Below, piece by piece: positions 16,591 to 24,977 of a stretch of DNA of 64,000 nt. The DNA is from Serinicoccus sediminis (GTDB lineage Bacteria > Actinomycetota > Actinomycetes > Actinomycetales > Dermatophilaceae). The position numbers and the translations under genes were made by a program. The stretch lies in the NCBI RefSeq assembly GCF_004153545.1, contig NZ_SDVA01000001.1, positions 372,001 through 436,000 on the forward strand, in the 5' to 3' direction. A model generated the notes under the pieces. That model worked only from the letters and a program-made list of their open reading frames with translations, did not search any database and was not told the origin of the DNA. The stretch's first letter is position 1. Every line of letters begins with the position of its first letter.

Positions 16591-17792
16591 CCGTACCGCG
16601 CCTGATGTATGCGGTGACCGCCCCCATCTCGGCCCTCATCTTCCTCGAGGGCCAGCTCAGGGCAGCACGAGAGGCCGGTTTCGACGTGCACGTCCTGTGC
16701 GGAGCCGATCCCTCTGGTCGACTGCTCCACCGGTGCACCGAGGAGGGGGCGACGCTGCATGAGGTGGAGGTGACGCGCACGCCCTCCCTAGGCAGTGATG
16801 TACGCGCACTGCTTCAGGTAGCCGCGGCGCTTCGCAAGGTCCGCCCCCATGTCCTCGTGGCAGGAACGCCGAAGATGAGCCTGCTGGCCTTGGCCGCCGG
16901 CTGCGCAGTTCGTGTGCCGCACCGCGTCTACCTCTGTCACGGATTGCGCTTCGAAGGGGCCTCGGGACTGCGTCGAACAGCTCTGACCCATCTGGAGCTG
17001 CTGTTCTCGCGTCTCGCTCATCACGTCGTGGCAGTCAGCCCGAGCGTGGCCCAGGGACTGCGCACCGTCGGTGTATCGGACGGGCGCGTGACTGTTCTAG
17101 GGAGCGGGTCCCCCAACGGCGTCGACCTCGATCACTTCCAACCGACCTCCTCGGCTGGCAGGGCTTCGGCTCGCAACCAGTTGGGGCTGCCACGCGACGG
17201 TCGGGTTCTGGCCTTCGTGGGTCGAGTCACGGGCGACAAGGGTCTGTCCACCCTCGTAACGTTGGCCGCTGCACTGGAGGACAGCGATGGACGGGGAAGC
17301 AGTCGTGGCTGGCTGCTGATCGTCGGCGACCCCGAACCCCAAGGCGCCCAGGACCAGGCAGACATAGCAGCACTTCTCGCGAACCCCCGGGTCGTCTTTG
17401 CCGGACATCATGACGACATGCGTGTGCCTTACGCCGCGGCGGACGTCCTCGTCCTTCCGACGAGACGCGAAGGTTTGCCCACCGTGGTCCTCGAGGCTGC
17501 CGCTATGCATATCCCCACCGTCGCCTACCGCGCCACCGGCACCGTCGATGCCGTCAAGGACAGCGAAACGGGACTTCTCGTCCCGCAGGGCGAACAGCAA
17601 GACTTCGTGGACGCAGCTCTACGCCTGGTCGACAACCCTGGTCTCAGTGCAAGCTTGGGCAGCAGGGCTCGCCGCGACACCGAGGCGAGATTCGCGCGGA
17701 CCCTCGTGTGGAAGCAATGGACCGACTTCCTCGTCGCGGTGGCCGACGTCCGCTCTGCGAGGGACGTGGCAGCGAAGGCTAAACCCACCTGA
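16587..17792 (+). CDS. Glycosyltransferase family 4 (PglA-like)
   Basis: 401 residues, GT-B fold. The C-terminal donor site carries LVFVGR-type strand LAFVGRVTGDKGL and the EX7E motif REGLPTVVLEAA, followed by PTVAYRATGTVDAV and ETGLLVP. It resembles PglA and other enzymes that add the second sugar to an undecaprenyl-linked bacillosamine. It is the last gene of the operon, and its stop overlaps by 14 bp the stop of the convergent sulfotransferase. Confidence 0.9.
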   Translation: MTVPRLMYAVTAPISALIFLEGQLRAAREAGFDVHVLCGADPSGRLLHRCTEEGATLHEVEVTRTPSLGSDVRALLQVAAALRKVRPHVLVAGTPKMSLLALAAGCAVRVPHRVYLCHGLRFEGASGLRRTALTHLELLFSRLAHHVVAVSPSVAQGLRTVGVSDGRVTVLGSGSPNGVDLDHFQPTSSAGRASARNQLGLPRDGRVLAFVGRVTGDKGLSTLVTLAAALEDSDGRGSSRGWLLIVGDPEPQGAQDQADIAALLANPRVVFAGHHDDMRVPYAAADVLVLPTRREGLPTVVLEAAAMHIPTVAYRATGTVDAVKDSETGLLVPQGEQQDFVDAALRLVDNPGLSASLGSRARRDTEARFARTLVWKQWTDFLVAVADVRSARDVAAKAKPT

Positions 17793-18678
17793 CAGTTTTC
17801 GCAGCCGATGACACCGCTCGGAGAACGGCCAGTTCCATACGGTTGAGCCGAGCATCGTCGTGCCGGCGCTCCTTCACCTCGCCACTCCAGCCGGACCGTC
17901 GGAAACGGTTACCGGCGATCGCGTGGTCCCAGTCTTCCAGCGTCCTCACCTCTTCCGTCTCTGCGCCCGTGAGCCTGGAGACTGCCGCATCCGGGGAGGC
18001 CACCAGGTCCGGGTAAGGCAGCCGAAGGATCTTGACACCCGCGCTCCCGGCACGGCGACAACTACGGGCCGCGTTCCTGTTGGCCCTCAGCCACGCCACC
18101 ACGGTCCGGGGCTTCACCCACCGAGCTGTGGCGTCTCCGTCACCGAACTCCAACTGGACGTTGTTGCCGTGAGCAGTGCTGACCACGACCTCGGGCAGAG
18201 CGCGCCAGAGCTGCACGACAGCGGTCGGTCTCAGTCCTGGGTCGTTCAGGTGCAGATCGAGTCGCCGACGCCCCCCCGCGGTCTTGGACGAGTCCACCAG
18301 CCGAGCGATTCCTCGGCGTCCCAGGGCCTCATACACGGCTCGCCAGTCCTCGTAGTAGGAGTCGATGTCGTCCCTGGCGCCCTGCATCTCTGCACCCTCG
18401 GTCGTGCGTGCCATGTCGTGAAGAGAGCGGCCGCGAGCACGAGCCACCTCCTCCAAGACTGAGCCCCACACGGCACACTCCGCAACAGGCCGTCCACACG
18501 AGCAGGGCCGTCCCACCTGAGCCCAGTCGAACAGGTGGCACAGCTCACCTGCGCTGAGGGCTCCCATCTTCTTCGCCAGTACCGCATCAAGCAGGCTAGA
18601 GCCGCTCCGTCCGTATCCCGCGATGAACACAATGCCCGGGTACACCTCAGTCCTCCGCCCTCTCGAGTCTCTCGTCAC
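17779..18678 (-). CDS. Sulfotransferase family protein (polysaccharide sulfation candidate)
   Basis: 299 residues from a GTG overlapping the flippase stop (GTGA). The 5'-phosphosulfate-binding loop is GYGRSGSS at 21-28. A C-x-C-x6-C-x2-W motif (Cys59, Cys61, Cys68, Trp71) and VDSSK follow; the same motif recurs in the sulfotransferase at 47880. It lacks a membrane helix and is probably cytosolic. Being last in a run cysD-cysN-polymerase-flippase-sulfotransferase, it most likely sulfates a lipid-linked glycan from PAPS. The acceptor is not knowable from sequence. Confidence 0.85.
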   Translation of the reverse strand: MTRDSRGRRTEVYPGIVFIAGYGRSGSSLLDAVLAKKMGALSAGELCHLFDWAQVGRPCSCGRPVAECAVWGSVLEEVARARGRSLHDMARTTEGAEMQGARDDIDSYYEDWRAVYEALGRRGIARLVDSSKTAGGRRRLDLHLNDPGLRPTAVVQLWRALPEVVVSTAHGNNVQLEFGDGDATARWVKPRTVVAWLRANRNAARSCRRAGSAGVKILRLPYPDLVASPDAAVSRLTGAETEEVRTLEDWDHAIAGNRFRRSGWSGEVKERRHDDARLNRMELAVLRAVSSAAKTVRWV

Positions 18679-19865
18679 TGCCGCACTCCTCCGTCCGGGT
18701 CGCCCGCTCGCGCGACGACCCAAGTCGCCAGGCACACCAAGGAGTAGGCACCCATGGCGGCCGCAAGACCGGAGCGTGCAGCCAGGGCGACGACTGGTAG
18801 ACCCACGACACCCGCCCACACACGGACGCGCGCTACGTGCTCGACTCCACCCTTGATCCGGGCGACGAGCTCGATGCCCACTGTCAGCTGGTTGAAGAAG
18901 GCGCCGATGAGGATGAACGGCAGAGCCGTCTTCGCCACCCGCCAGGTGTCACCGAGCACTGCCTCCCCGAGCGCATCAGGCACCACGACGGCCAAAACAA
19001 GGCAGGGCCCCAGCACGGCGCACAGCATCAAGGGCCATGAGCGACGGTAGGCCACCGGTAGGTCACCCTGGGTCTGATGCAACCGTGTGCCACGGACGAG
19101 GTAGGGAAGGCGCAGACTCTCCGGGATCTGCAGTGGGAGACTCGCGAGTGTCTGCGCTCCCCGGAAACTGGCCAGCATGACCGGGCCGCCGGTGAAACTC
19201 ATCGCGATCGGCGCCCCCAGACGGAAAGCCGACAGACCCATGTATCCCTTGAGAGTGCCTTTCCCCATCTCACGGCCGCACCGCAGCACCAGGTGGACGC
19301 CGTCGACGGCAGCACGACGGCTCGTCAAGGCGAGCGAAGCCGACAGGGCGACGACGCCGTACGCCGCGCCTGCGACCGCAAGGATGCCACTGATGCCGGT
19401 TGGACGGATGACCAGTGCCATGGCGAGAAGCACGATGAGTGCCCCGGCGGACAGGACGCTCGCCGATGCCACTTCTTGCGCCCTGTAGCACCGGAACCGC
19501 AGAGCATCCACCAGCAGAAGGAGGGTGAGGTACGCCGTCGTCCAGAACACGGTGTCCCAAGGCAGACCGAGGACGATGCAGACCACCACGACGACGACAC
19601 TCGATGCGACACCCAGTGCCACGGCGATGACGGCCAGGCCGGTGCCCAGCTTTTCGAGGGACGTCCGCGGGTCAGCGACGACGATCCACCCACCCGGCCC
19701 CGCCCGGAAGGCACCGACGATCAGGAAGACGACCAGTTGCAGGGCTGCGAAGGCGGCGAACTGCGCCACCGGGAGGTTGCGTGCGGCCAGGACCGTCACC
19801 AGGAGGGACGCAGCGGCCAGGCAACCGTGGTCAATGACGGGCAGCAAGCGGCGCATCTTCACCAC
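18675..19865 (-). CDS. Wzx-like polysaccharide flippase
   Basis: 396 residues with about 11-12 membrane helices and the MATE/PST-like layout (AARNLPVAQFAAFAALQL at the start, the second half after LVRGTRLHQTQG). It probably flips an undecaprenyl-linked repeat unit across the membrane. The start overlaps the 3' end of the polymerase gene by 35 bp (26 bp if Met4 is used). Sequence similarity to classical Wzx is weak, so other lipid-linked substrates remain possible. Confidence 0.75.
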   Translation of the reverse strand: MVKMRRLLPVIDHGCLAAASLLVTVLAARNLPVAQFAAFAALQLVVFLIVGAFRAGPGGWIVVADPRTSLEKLGTGLAVIAVALGVASSVVVVVVCIVLGLPWDTVFWTTAYLTLLLLVDALRFRCYRAQEVASASVLSAGALIVLLAMALVIRPTGISGILAVAGAAYGVVALSASLALTSRRAAVDGVHLVLRCGREMGKGTLKGYMGLSAFRLGAPIAMSFTGGPVMLASFRGAQTLASLPLQIPESLRLPYLVRGTRLHQTQGDLPVAYRRSWPLMLCAVLGPCLVLAVVVPDALGEAVLGDTWRVAKTALPFILIGAFFNQLTVGIELVARIKGGVEHVARVRVWAGVVGLPVVALAARSGLAAAMGAYSLVCLATWVVARAGDPDGGVRQ

Positions 19866-21168
19866 GATCCGCGGTCTCGCGCAGGTCGGAGCGGGTCACG
19901 GCCCACACAAAGGCGGCCAGCGCCCAGGCGAACCGGGCATTCTCGAGATTCAGAGTGACCATGCCGAGAGCCAGTCCGGCAACCGCGAGCAGGAGCCCCG
20001 CACCTTTCCCGCCTGGGATTCTGACGACCTTGAGCGCCAACAGACCCCAGAGGGAGAAGAACGCCCCGAAGCCGACGAGACCCAGTTCCACACCGACGCT
20101 GAGGTACGTGTTGTGCACCACGTTCCCTCGGGATGCGTCAACCAGCCCGGCGCTGAGCACCTGAAACTGTCCCGGCCCCACGCCGAGGAGAAGGTTATCT
20201 CCCCACAACCTCACGCCGAACCCCCACAGCTCCCGCCGAGCGCTGTCGAGGCCCCCTTCGTTCGAGACGATCCGTTGCACGCTGGGACTCTCGAGGACCC
20301 CGGCCACCAGCTGCCTTCCCCAGGTCGCCAGGACCAGAGCCGCCGTCACCGCGACGGCCAGGAGGCGGATCTTGTTCCGCCACGACATCCAGGCGACAGC
20401 CACGAGGACTGCCGCCACGAGGGCGACGGCACCTCCACGGGAGGCCGTCGTCGGGATGGCGAGAAGAGCAATGCCCGTCGCGAGGAGCGGCAACGAGCGA
20501 CCGGTCCGGTCGTGAAGCCACAACGAGACACCCGCCGACACGAGCAGGTAGATCGCGAACAAGTTGGGGTCGTCGAAGGAACCACTGTTCCGGAAGGCTG
20601 TTTGCCGGGTGAGTGCACTGATCCCGAGCAGCGAGGACCCCAGAGCTGCCAACGCGATCGCGGCACTGGCCCAGGACCACACCGTGACGAAGAGATAGTC
20701 CCCTCTTGCGACCGAGGCCGTCATCAGCCTGGCCAGCAGCACCAGGTAGACCAGGGCCACGCACAGCTTCAAGATGGTGAGAACCGCTGACGACAGGACG
20801 ACGGTACTGGTCAGGCTGGCCCACCACAGAGACAGGACCAGCGAGGTCAATGTCAGAAACACGTACCCGTAGAGAAGGTTCGAGTCGGGACGCACCCAGA
20901 AGGCATGTCGTCGCAAGGCGACGAGAGCCAGCAGGGGGAGCAACGCGTCCGCGATGGACAGGTTCACCTCGGTCCCGCCGAGGTTCACGATGCTCATGAA
21001 GGGCATCGCTGCCACGACCAGACACAGAACGAGGCGCTCAGCCCGTGCTTCGCGCCCCCGAAGCCCGGCGCTGGACCTCGGGGGTCGGTCGGTCCGCCCA
21101 GACACCGTGGTGCGCAAAGCAGCCGATCTACCTGCGCCGTGTGGGGCTCTCATTCGTTCGGACCCCAC
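19831..21168 (-). CDS. O-antigen ligase/polymerase family protein (Wzy/WaaL-like)
   Basis: 445 residues with about 12 membrane helices. The large extracytoplasmic loop and the GVGPGQF...HNTYLSVGVELGLVGF segment mark the Wzy_C (O-antigen ligase) family. An N-terminal cytosolic tail of about 40 residues is rich in Arg. As the organism has no LPS, polymerisation of repeat units or ligation to a wall component is expected outside the membrane. It lies 39 bp downstream of cysN on the same strand. Confidence 0.88.
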   Translation of the reverse strand: MGSERMRAPHGAGRSAALRTTVSGRTDRPPRSSAGLRGREARAERLVLCLVVAAMPFMSIVNLGGTEVNLSIADALLPLLALVALRRHAFWVRPDSNLLYGYVFLTLTSLVLSLWWASLTSTVVLSSAVLTILKLCVALVYLVLLARLMTASVARGDYLFVTVWSWASAAIALAALGSSLLGISALTRQTAFRNSGSFDDPNLFAIYLLVSAGVSLWLHDRTGRSLPLLATGIALLAIPTTASRGGAVALVAAVLVAVAWMSWRNKIRLLAVAVTAALVLATWGRQLVAGVLESPSVQRIVSNEGGLDSARRELWGFGVRLWGDNLLLGVGPGQFQVLSAGLVDASRGNVVHNTYLSVGVELGLVGFGAFFSLWGLLALKVVRIPGGKGAGLLLAVAGLALGMVTLNLENARFAWALAAFVWAVTRSDLRETADRGEDAPLAARH

Positions 21169-21207
21169 TTCGCGACGTCTAGACCGAGAGTGCTGGCGAA
21201 GATCGGC

Positions 21208-22476
21208 TCAGCCCCTGATCATCCCCGCCCCGACCGTCACCCCGCTGGCGGGGTCGATCAGGATGAAACTACCGGTGACACGGTTCTGCTCGTAGAGGTC
21301 GACCATGAGTGGCTGCTGCACTCTCAGACGGACACGACCGAGCTCGTTCAGACCGATCTGCTCTGCTTCCTGGTCGCGGTGCAAGGTGTTGACGTCCAAC
21401 CGGTAGTCAATCTCCTTGACCAGCGTCTTCACGGTGCGGGTGGTGTGCTTGACCAGCAGCTTGGCCCGCGGCTTGAGCGCACCCGGCGACATCCAGCACA
21501 CCATGGCGTCGAGGTCCTGCGTCTGCTCAGGCTGGTTGTTGACGCGGGCAATCATGTCACCGCGGCTGACATCGACGTCGTCGGCAAGGCGCACGGTCAC
21601 CGACATCGGGGGGTACGCCTCGTCGACCTGCCGGTCGAAAGAATCGATGGCCTCGATGGTGCTCGTCATGCCGCTCGGAAGAACGATGACCTCGTCACCC
21701 GCCTTCATGACGCCCCCGGCGACCTGTCCGGCATAGCCCCTGTAGTCGTGGAACTCGTCCGACTTCGGCCGGATGACGTACTGCACGGGGAAGCGCACGT
21801 CACGCATCTCACGGTCGGAGCCGATGTAGACGTGCTCGAGGTGGTGCAGCAGGCTGGTCCCGCCGTACCACGGCATCTTCTCGCTGCGGGTCACGACGTT
21901 GTCGCCCTGGAGCGCCGAGATAGGGATGACCGTGAGGTCGGGGACGTCCAGCTTGCGGACGAAGTCAGTGAACTCCGCCTCGATCTGCCGGAAGGTCTCC
22001 TCCGAGAAATCGACGAGGTCCATCTTGTTGACGGCCAGCACCAGGTGCGGCACCCGCAGCATCGACAGGATGACGGCGTGCCGACGTGACTGCTCGGTCA
22101 TGCCCTGCCGGGCGTCGACGAGCACCAGGCCGAGGTCAGCGGTGGACGCGCCGGTCACCATGTTGCGGGTGTATTGCACGTGGCCCGGGGTGTCGGCGAT
22201 GATGAACTTGCGACGGGGTGTGGCGAAGTAGCGGTAGGCGACGTCGATGGTGATGCCCTGCTCGCGCTCACTGCGTAGGCCGTCGGTCAGCAGCGCGAGA
22301 TCGGTGTAGTCGAAGCCCTTGTCCTTCGAGGTCCGCTCGACCGACTCCAGCTGGTCCTCGAAGATCGCCTTGCTGTCCAGCAGCAGCCGCCCGATGAGCG
22401 TCGACTTGCCGTCGTCGACGGAGCCTGCGGTCGCGAAGCGCAGCAGGTCCATCCCGGTCTCGGTGCCTGTGCTCAT
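21208..22476 (-). CDS. cysN: Sulfate adenylyltransferase GTPase subunit
   Basis: 422 residues, the CysN-only length without a fused APS kinase. The GTPase motifs are G1 AGSVDDGKST, G2 region GITIDVAYRYF, G3 DTPGH, and G4 NKMD, followed by EF-Tu-like beta-barrel domains. With CysD it makes adenosine 5'-phosphosulfate from ATP and sulfate, driven by GTP hydrolysis. The ATG overlaps the cysD stop (ATGA). A polymerase gene follows after 39 bp, unusual company for a gene usually found with assimilatory reductases. Confidence 0.95.
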   Translation of the reverse strand: MSTGTETGMDLLRFATAGSVDDGKSTLIGRLLLDSKAIFEDQLESVERTSKDKGFDYTDLALLTDGLRSEREQGITIDVAYRYFATPRRKFIIADTPGHVQYTRNMVTGASTADLGLVLVDARQGMTEQSRRHAVILSMLRVPHLVLAVNKMDLVDFSEETFRQIEAEFTDFVRKLDVPDLTVIPISALQGDNVVTRSEKMPWYGGTSLLHHLEHVYIGSDREMRDVRFPVQYVIRPKSDEFHDYRGYAGQVAGGVMKAGDEVIVLPSGMTSTIEAIDSFDRQVDEAYPPMSVTVRLADDVDVSRGDMIARVNNQPEQTQDLDAMVCWMSPGALKPRAKLLVKHTTRTVKTLVKEIDYRLDVNTLHRDQEAEQIGLNELGRVRLRVQQPLMVDLYEQNRVTGSFILIDPASGVTVGAGMIRG

Positions 22477-23387
22477 CAGAAGTAGCCTTCCTTCTTGCGG
22501 TCCTCCATGGCGGCCTCGGAGAACTTGTCGTCGCCACGGGTCGCGCCGCGCTCGGTGATGCGGGAGGCCGCGACCTCCTCGATGATCTTGTCCAGGTCGT
22601 CGGCGTCGGACTCCAGGCACCCGGTCAGCGTCAGGTCGCCGACCGTGCGGAAGCGCACCTGACGCTCGGTCACCGTCTCTCCGTCACGCAGCGGGTTGTA
22701 CTCGCTCTCTGAGAAGAGCATGCCGTTGCGCTCGAAGACCCGCCGCTGGTGGGCGTAGTAGATCGAGGGGATGTCGATGGCCTCGCGGCGGATGTAGTCC
22801 CACACGTCGAGCTCGGTCCAGTTCGACAGGGGGAAGACGCGCATGTGCTCACCCTCGTGGATGCGCCCGTTGTAGAGGCTCCACAACTCGGGCCGCTGGT
22901 TCTTGGGGTCCCACTGGCCGAACTCGTCACGGTGGGAGTAGACACGCTCCTTGGCGCGAGCCTTCTCCTCGTCACGACGACCACCACCGAAGGCGGCGGT
23001 GTAGCCCTCCTCCTCGATGGCGTTGAGCAGGGTTCCGATCTGCAGCCGGTTGCGCGGCGTCTTGCCGTCGTCGACGACGATACCGTCCTTGATGGCCTGC
23101 TCGACCGACGCGACGTGCAGCCTCAGGCCCAACCGCTCGACCCAACGGTCCCGGGTGGCGAGCACCTCGGGGAAGTCGTAACCGGTGTCGACCTGGAGGA
23201 CCGGGAAGGGAACCTTCGCGGGGTAGAACGCCTTCTCCGCCAGCCTCAGCATGACAATGGAGTCCTTGCCGCCGGAGAACATGAGCACCGGCTTCTCGAA
23301 CTCCGCCGCGACCTCACGGAAGATGTGGATCGACTCGGCCTCCAGCTCGTCGAGCTGGGAGAGTCGGTAGATGCCGTCGTCTGTCAC
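22476..23387 (-). CDS. cysD: Sulfate adenylyltransferase catalytic subunit
   Basis: 303 residues. The PP-loop SGGKDS in VLMFSGGKDSIVMLRLA, VDTGYDFPEV, AFGGGRRDEEKARAKER, and SNWTELDVWDYI are CysD signatures. It adenylylates sulfate in complex with CysN. The start is a GTG at 23387 with GGAAAGG upstream. It is the first gene of the minus-strand run that continues into cysN, polymerase, flippase and sulfotransferase. No sulfite or APS reductase gene is nearby, so the APS is probably meant for PAPS formation. Confidence 0.96.
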   Translation of the reverse strand: MTDDGIYRLSQLDELEAESIHIFREVAAEFEKPVLMFSGGKDSIVMLRLAEKAFYPAKVPFPVLQVDTGYDFPEVLATRDRWVERLGLRLHVASVEQAIKDGIVVDDGKTPRNRLQIGTLLNAIEEEGYTAAFGGGRRDEEKARAKERVYSHRDEFGQWDPKNQRPELWSLYNGRIHEGEHMRVFPLSNWTELDVWDYIRREAIDIPSIYYAHQRRVFERNGMLFSESEYNPLRDGETVTERQVRFRTVGDLTLTGCLESDADDLDKIIEEVAASRITERGATRGDDKFSEAAMEDRKKEGYF

Positions 23388-23482
23388 TCCTGCGCCTTTC
23401 CCCTACGGATGCTGCGGCCTGCACGATATCGGACTTGGGTGCCCAAACACGCATCGCGAGGCCGGAAGGTGGATTCGACGCT

Positions 23483-23509
23483 CCCAGACGCTTAATGTAA
23501 GCGGCTGGG
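23483..23509. promoter_or_regulatory. Inverted repeat in the cysD / BY-kinase divergent region
   Basis: CCCAGaCGCTTA-atg-TAAGCGgCTGGG forms 12-base arms with one mismatch. The right half covers a TAATGT hexamer (23493-23498) that could serve as the -10 of the plus-strand kinase gene. It may be an operator controlling one or both divergent operons, or a leader hairpin. Confidence 0.4.
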
Positions 23510-23555
23510 TCCGCACGTCCCCGGACCAATCCGTATCTGAAGCACCGGAGTGTGT

Positions 23556-24974
23556 GTGGAACTCGCTGACTACCTGCATCTGATCCGTCGACAGTGGCGT
23601 CTGATCATCGGCGTGACCCTGGCGGTTGTCCTGATCACCGCTGTGATCACGGCGTTGACAACGCCCCAGTACCGGGCGCAGGCGCAGGTGTTCGTGTCGA
23701 CGTCGGGAGGAGATTCTGCGACCGACTTGGCGCAGGGATCTACCTTCGCTCAGCGGCAGGTGGCCACGTATGCCGACATCGTCACCACCCCCATCGTCCT
23801 GGACCCCGTGGCCGACGAATTCGGTCTTGACGGGTCGGCGGCCCTGTCTGGGCGCACCACCGCCCAGGTTCCCGCCGGGACGGTACTCATCAACCTGAGC
23901 TTGACCGACGAGGACCCTCAGAGGGCGGCCGACCTCGTCAACAGCATCGCCGCGCAGTTCTCGCGGACCGTCCAGGATCTCGAGCGCATCGAGGGATCGG
24001 ATACCAGCCCGGTCAAGGCCACTGTCGTCCAGCCCGCGACGGCGCCCGGTGCCACCGACACCCCTGATGTACCGCGGAACCTCGTGCTCGGAGCCGTCCT
24101 CGGACTACTGCTCGGCATTGGCGCAGGTCTGCTCCGGGACGTCCTCGACGCCCGAATCAAGGGGGAGTCTGATGTTCAGAGGGTCACCGGCGAGCCCATC
24201 GTGGGCGCCATTGCCTACGACAAGACCGCACCCGAGCACCCCCTCGTCGTCGAGATCGACCCGCACAGCCCCAGGGCGGAGGCCTTCCGCACGCTGCGGA
24301 CCAACCTGCGCTATATCGATGCCGACAGCCAGCCGAAGACCGTGGTCTTCACGTCGACCATTCCCGGCGAAGGCAAGTCCACGACGACCGCCAACCTGGC
24401 CCTGACCCTGGCAAAGTCCGGGGCCACGGTCTGCCTCATCGAGGGAGACCTTCGTCGCCCGCGGTTGCTGGACTACCTCGGTCTGGAGAACGCGGCGGGC
24501 ATGACTGATGTCCTGGTGGGGCGCGCCGATCTCGACGACGTGCTCCAGCCCTGGGGCGAGAGCATGTGGGTGCTGGGCTGCGGTCCCATCCCGCCCAACC
24601 CCAGCGAACTGCTGGGATCAGCCGCCATGACCCGCCTCATCGAGACCCTTGAAGGGCGCTTCGACTACGTCATCATTGACAGCCCCCCGCTGCTGGCCGT
24701 CACCGACGCCGCGATCCTGTCGACCCAGGCCGACGGCGTCATCGTCATCGTCGGAACCAAGCTCGTCCGTCGTGACCAGCTCGACCGGGCGCTGGGCAAT
24801 CTGCAGAAGGTGGACGCCGACGTGCTGGGCCTCGTGCTGAACCGCCTGCCCATCAAGGGCCCGGACGCCTACTCCTACGCCTACGAGAGCTACCGCTCGG
24901 ACGCGGCTCTCGAGGCCCAGGGGAAGCGCGCGAAGTCACGCCGGGCCCGCCGCAAGAGCAAGCAGAGCAGCTGA
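23556..24974 (+). CDS. Polysaccharide co-polymerase fused to BY-type tyrosine autokinase
   Basis: 472 residues from GTG 23556, placed 5 nt after CGGAG; a GTG two codons earlier is the alternative. The N-terminal Wzz domain has membrane helices at about 14-35 and 175-195. The cytosolic ATPase has Walker A GEGKST at 271-276, Walker A' LIEGDLRRP, and Walker B VIIDSPP. Four closely spaced tyrosines (YSYAYESY) near the C-terminus are the expected autophosphorylation cluster. It sets polymer chain length and export by phosphorylation cycles, like CpsCD or Wzc. Confidence 0.93.
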   Translation: MELADYLHLIRRQWRLIIGVTLAVVLITAVITALTTPQYRAQAQVFVSTSGGDSATDLAQGSTFAQRQVATYADIVTTPIVLDPVADEFGLDGSAALSGRTTAQVPAGTVLINLSLTDEDPQRAADLVNSIAAQFSRTVQDLERIEGSDTSPVKATVVQPATAPGATDTPDVPRNLVLGAVLGLLLGIGAGLLRDVLDARIKGESDVQRVTGEPIVGAIAYDKTAPEHPLVVEIDPHSPRAEAFRTLRTNLRYIDADSQPKTVVFTSTIPGEGKSTTTANLALTLAKSGATVCLIEGDLRRPRLLDYLGLENAAGMTDVLVGRADLDDVLQPWGESMWVLGCGPIPPNPSELLGSAAMTRLIETLEGRFDYVIIDSPPLLAVTDAAILSTQADGVIVIVGTKLVRRDQLDRALGNLQKVDADVLGLVLNRLPIKGPDAYSYAYESYRSDAALEAQGKRAKSRRARRKSKQSS

Positions 24975-24977
24975 CCC

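Noticed and set aside
19831-21168. Lipopolysaccharide O-antigen ligase WaaL
   Set aside because: The organism is an actinobacterium without LPS genes; a Wzy-type polymerase or wall-glycan ligase role fits better.
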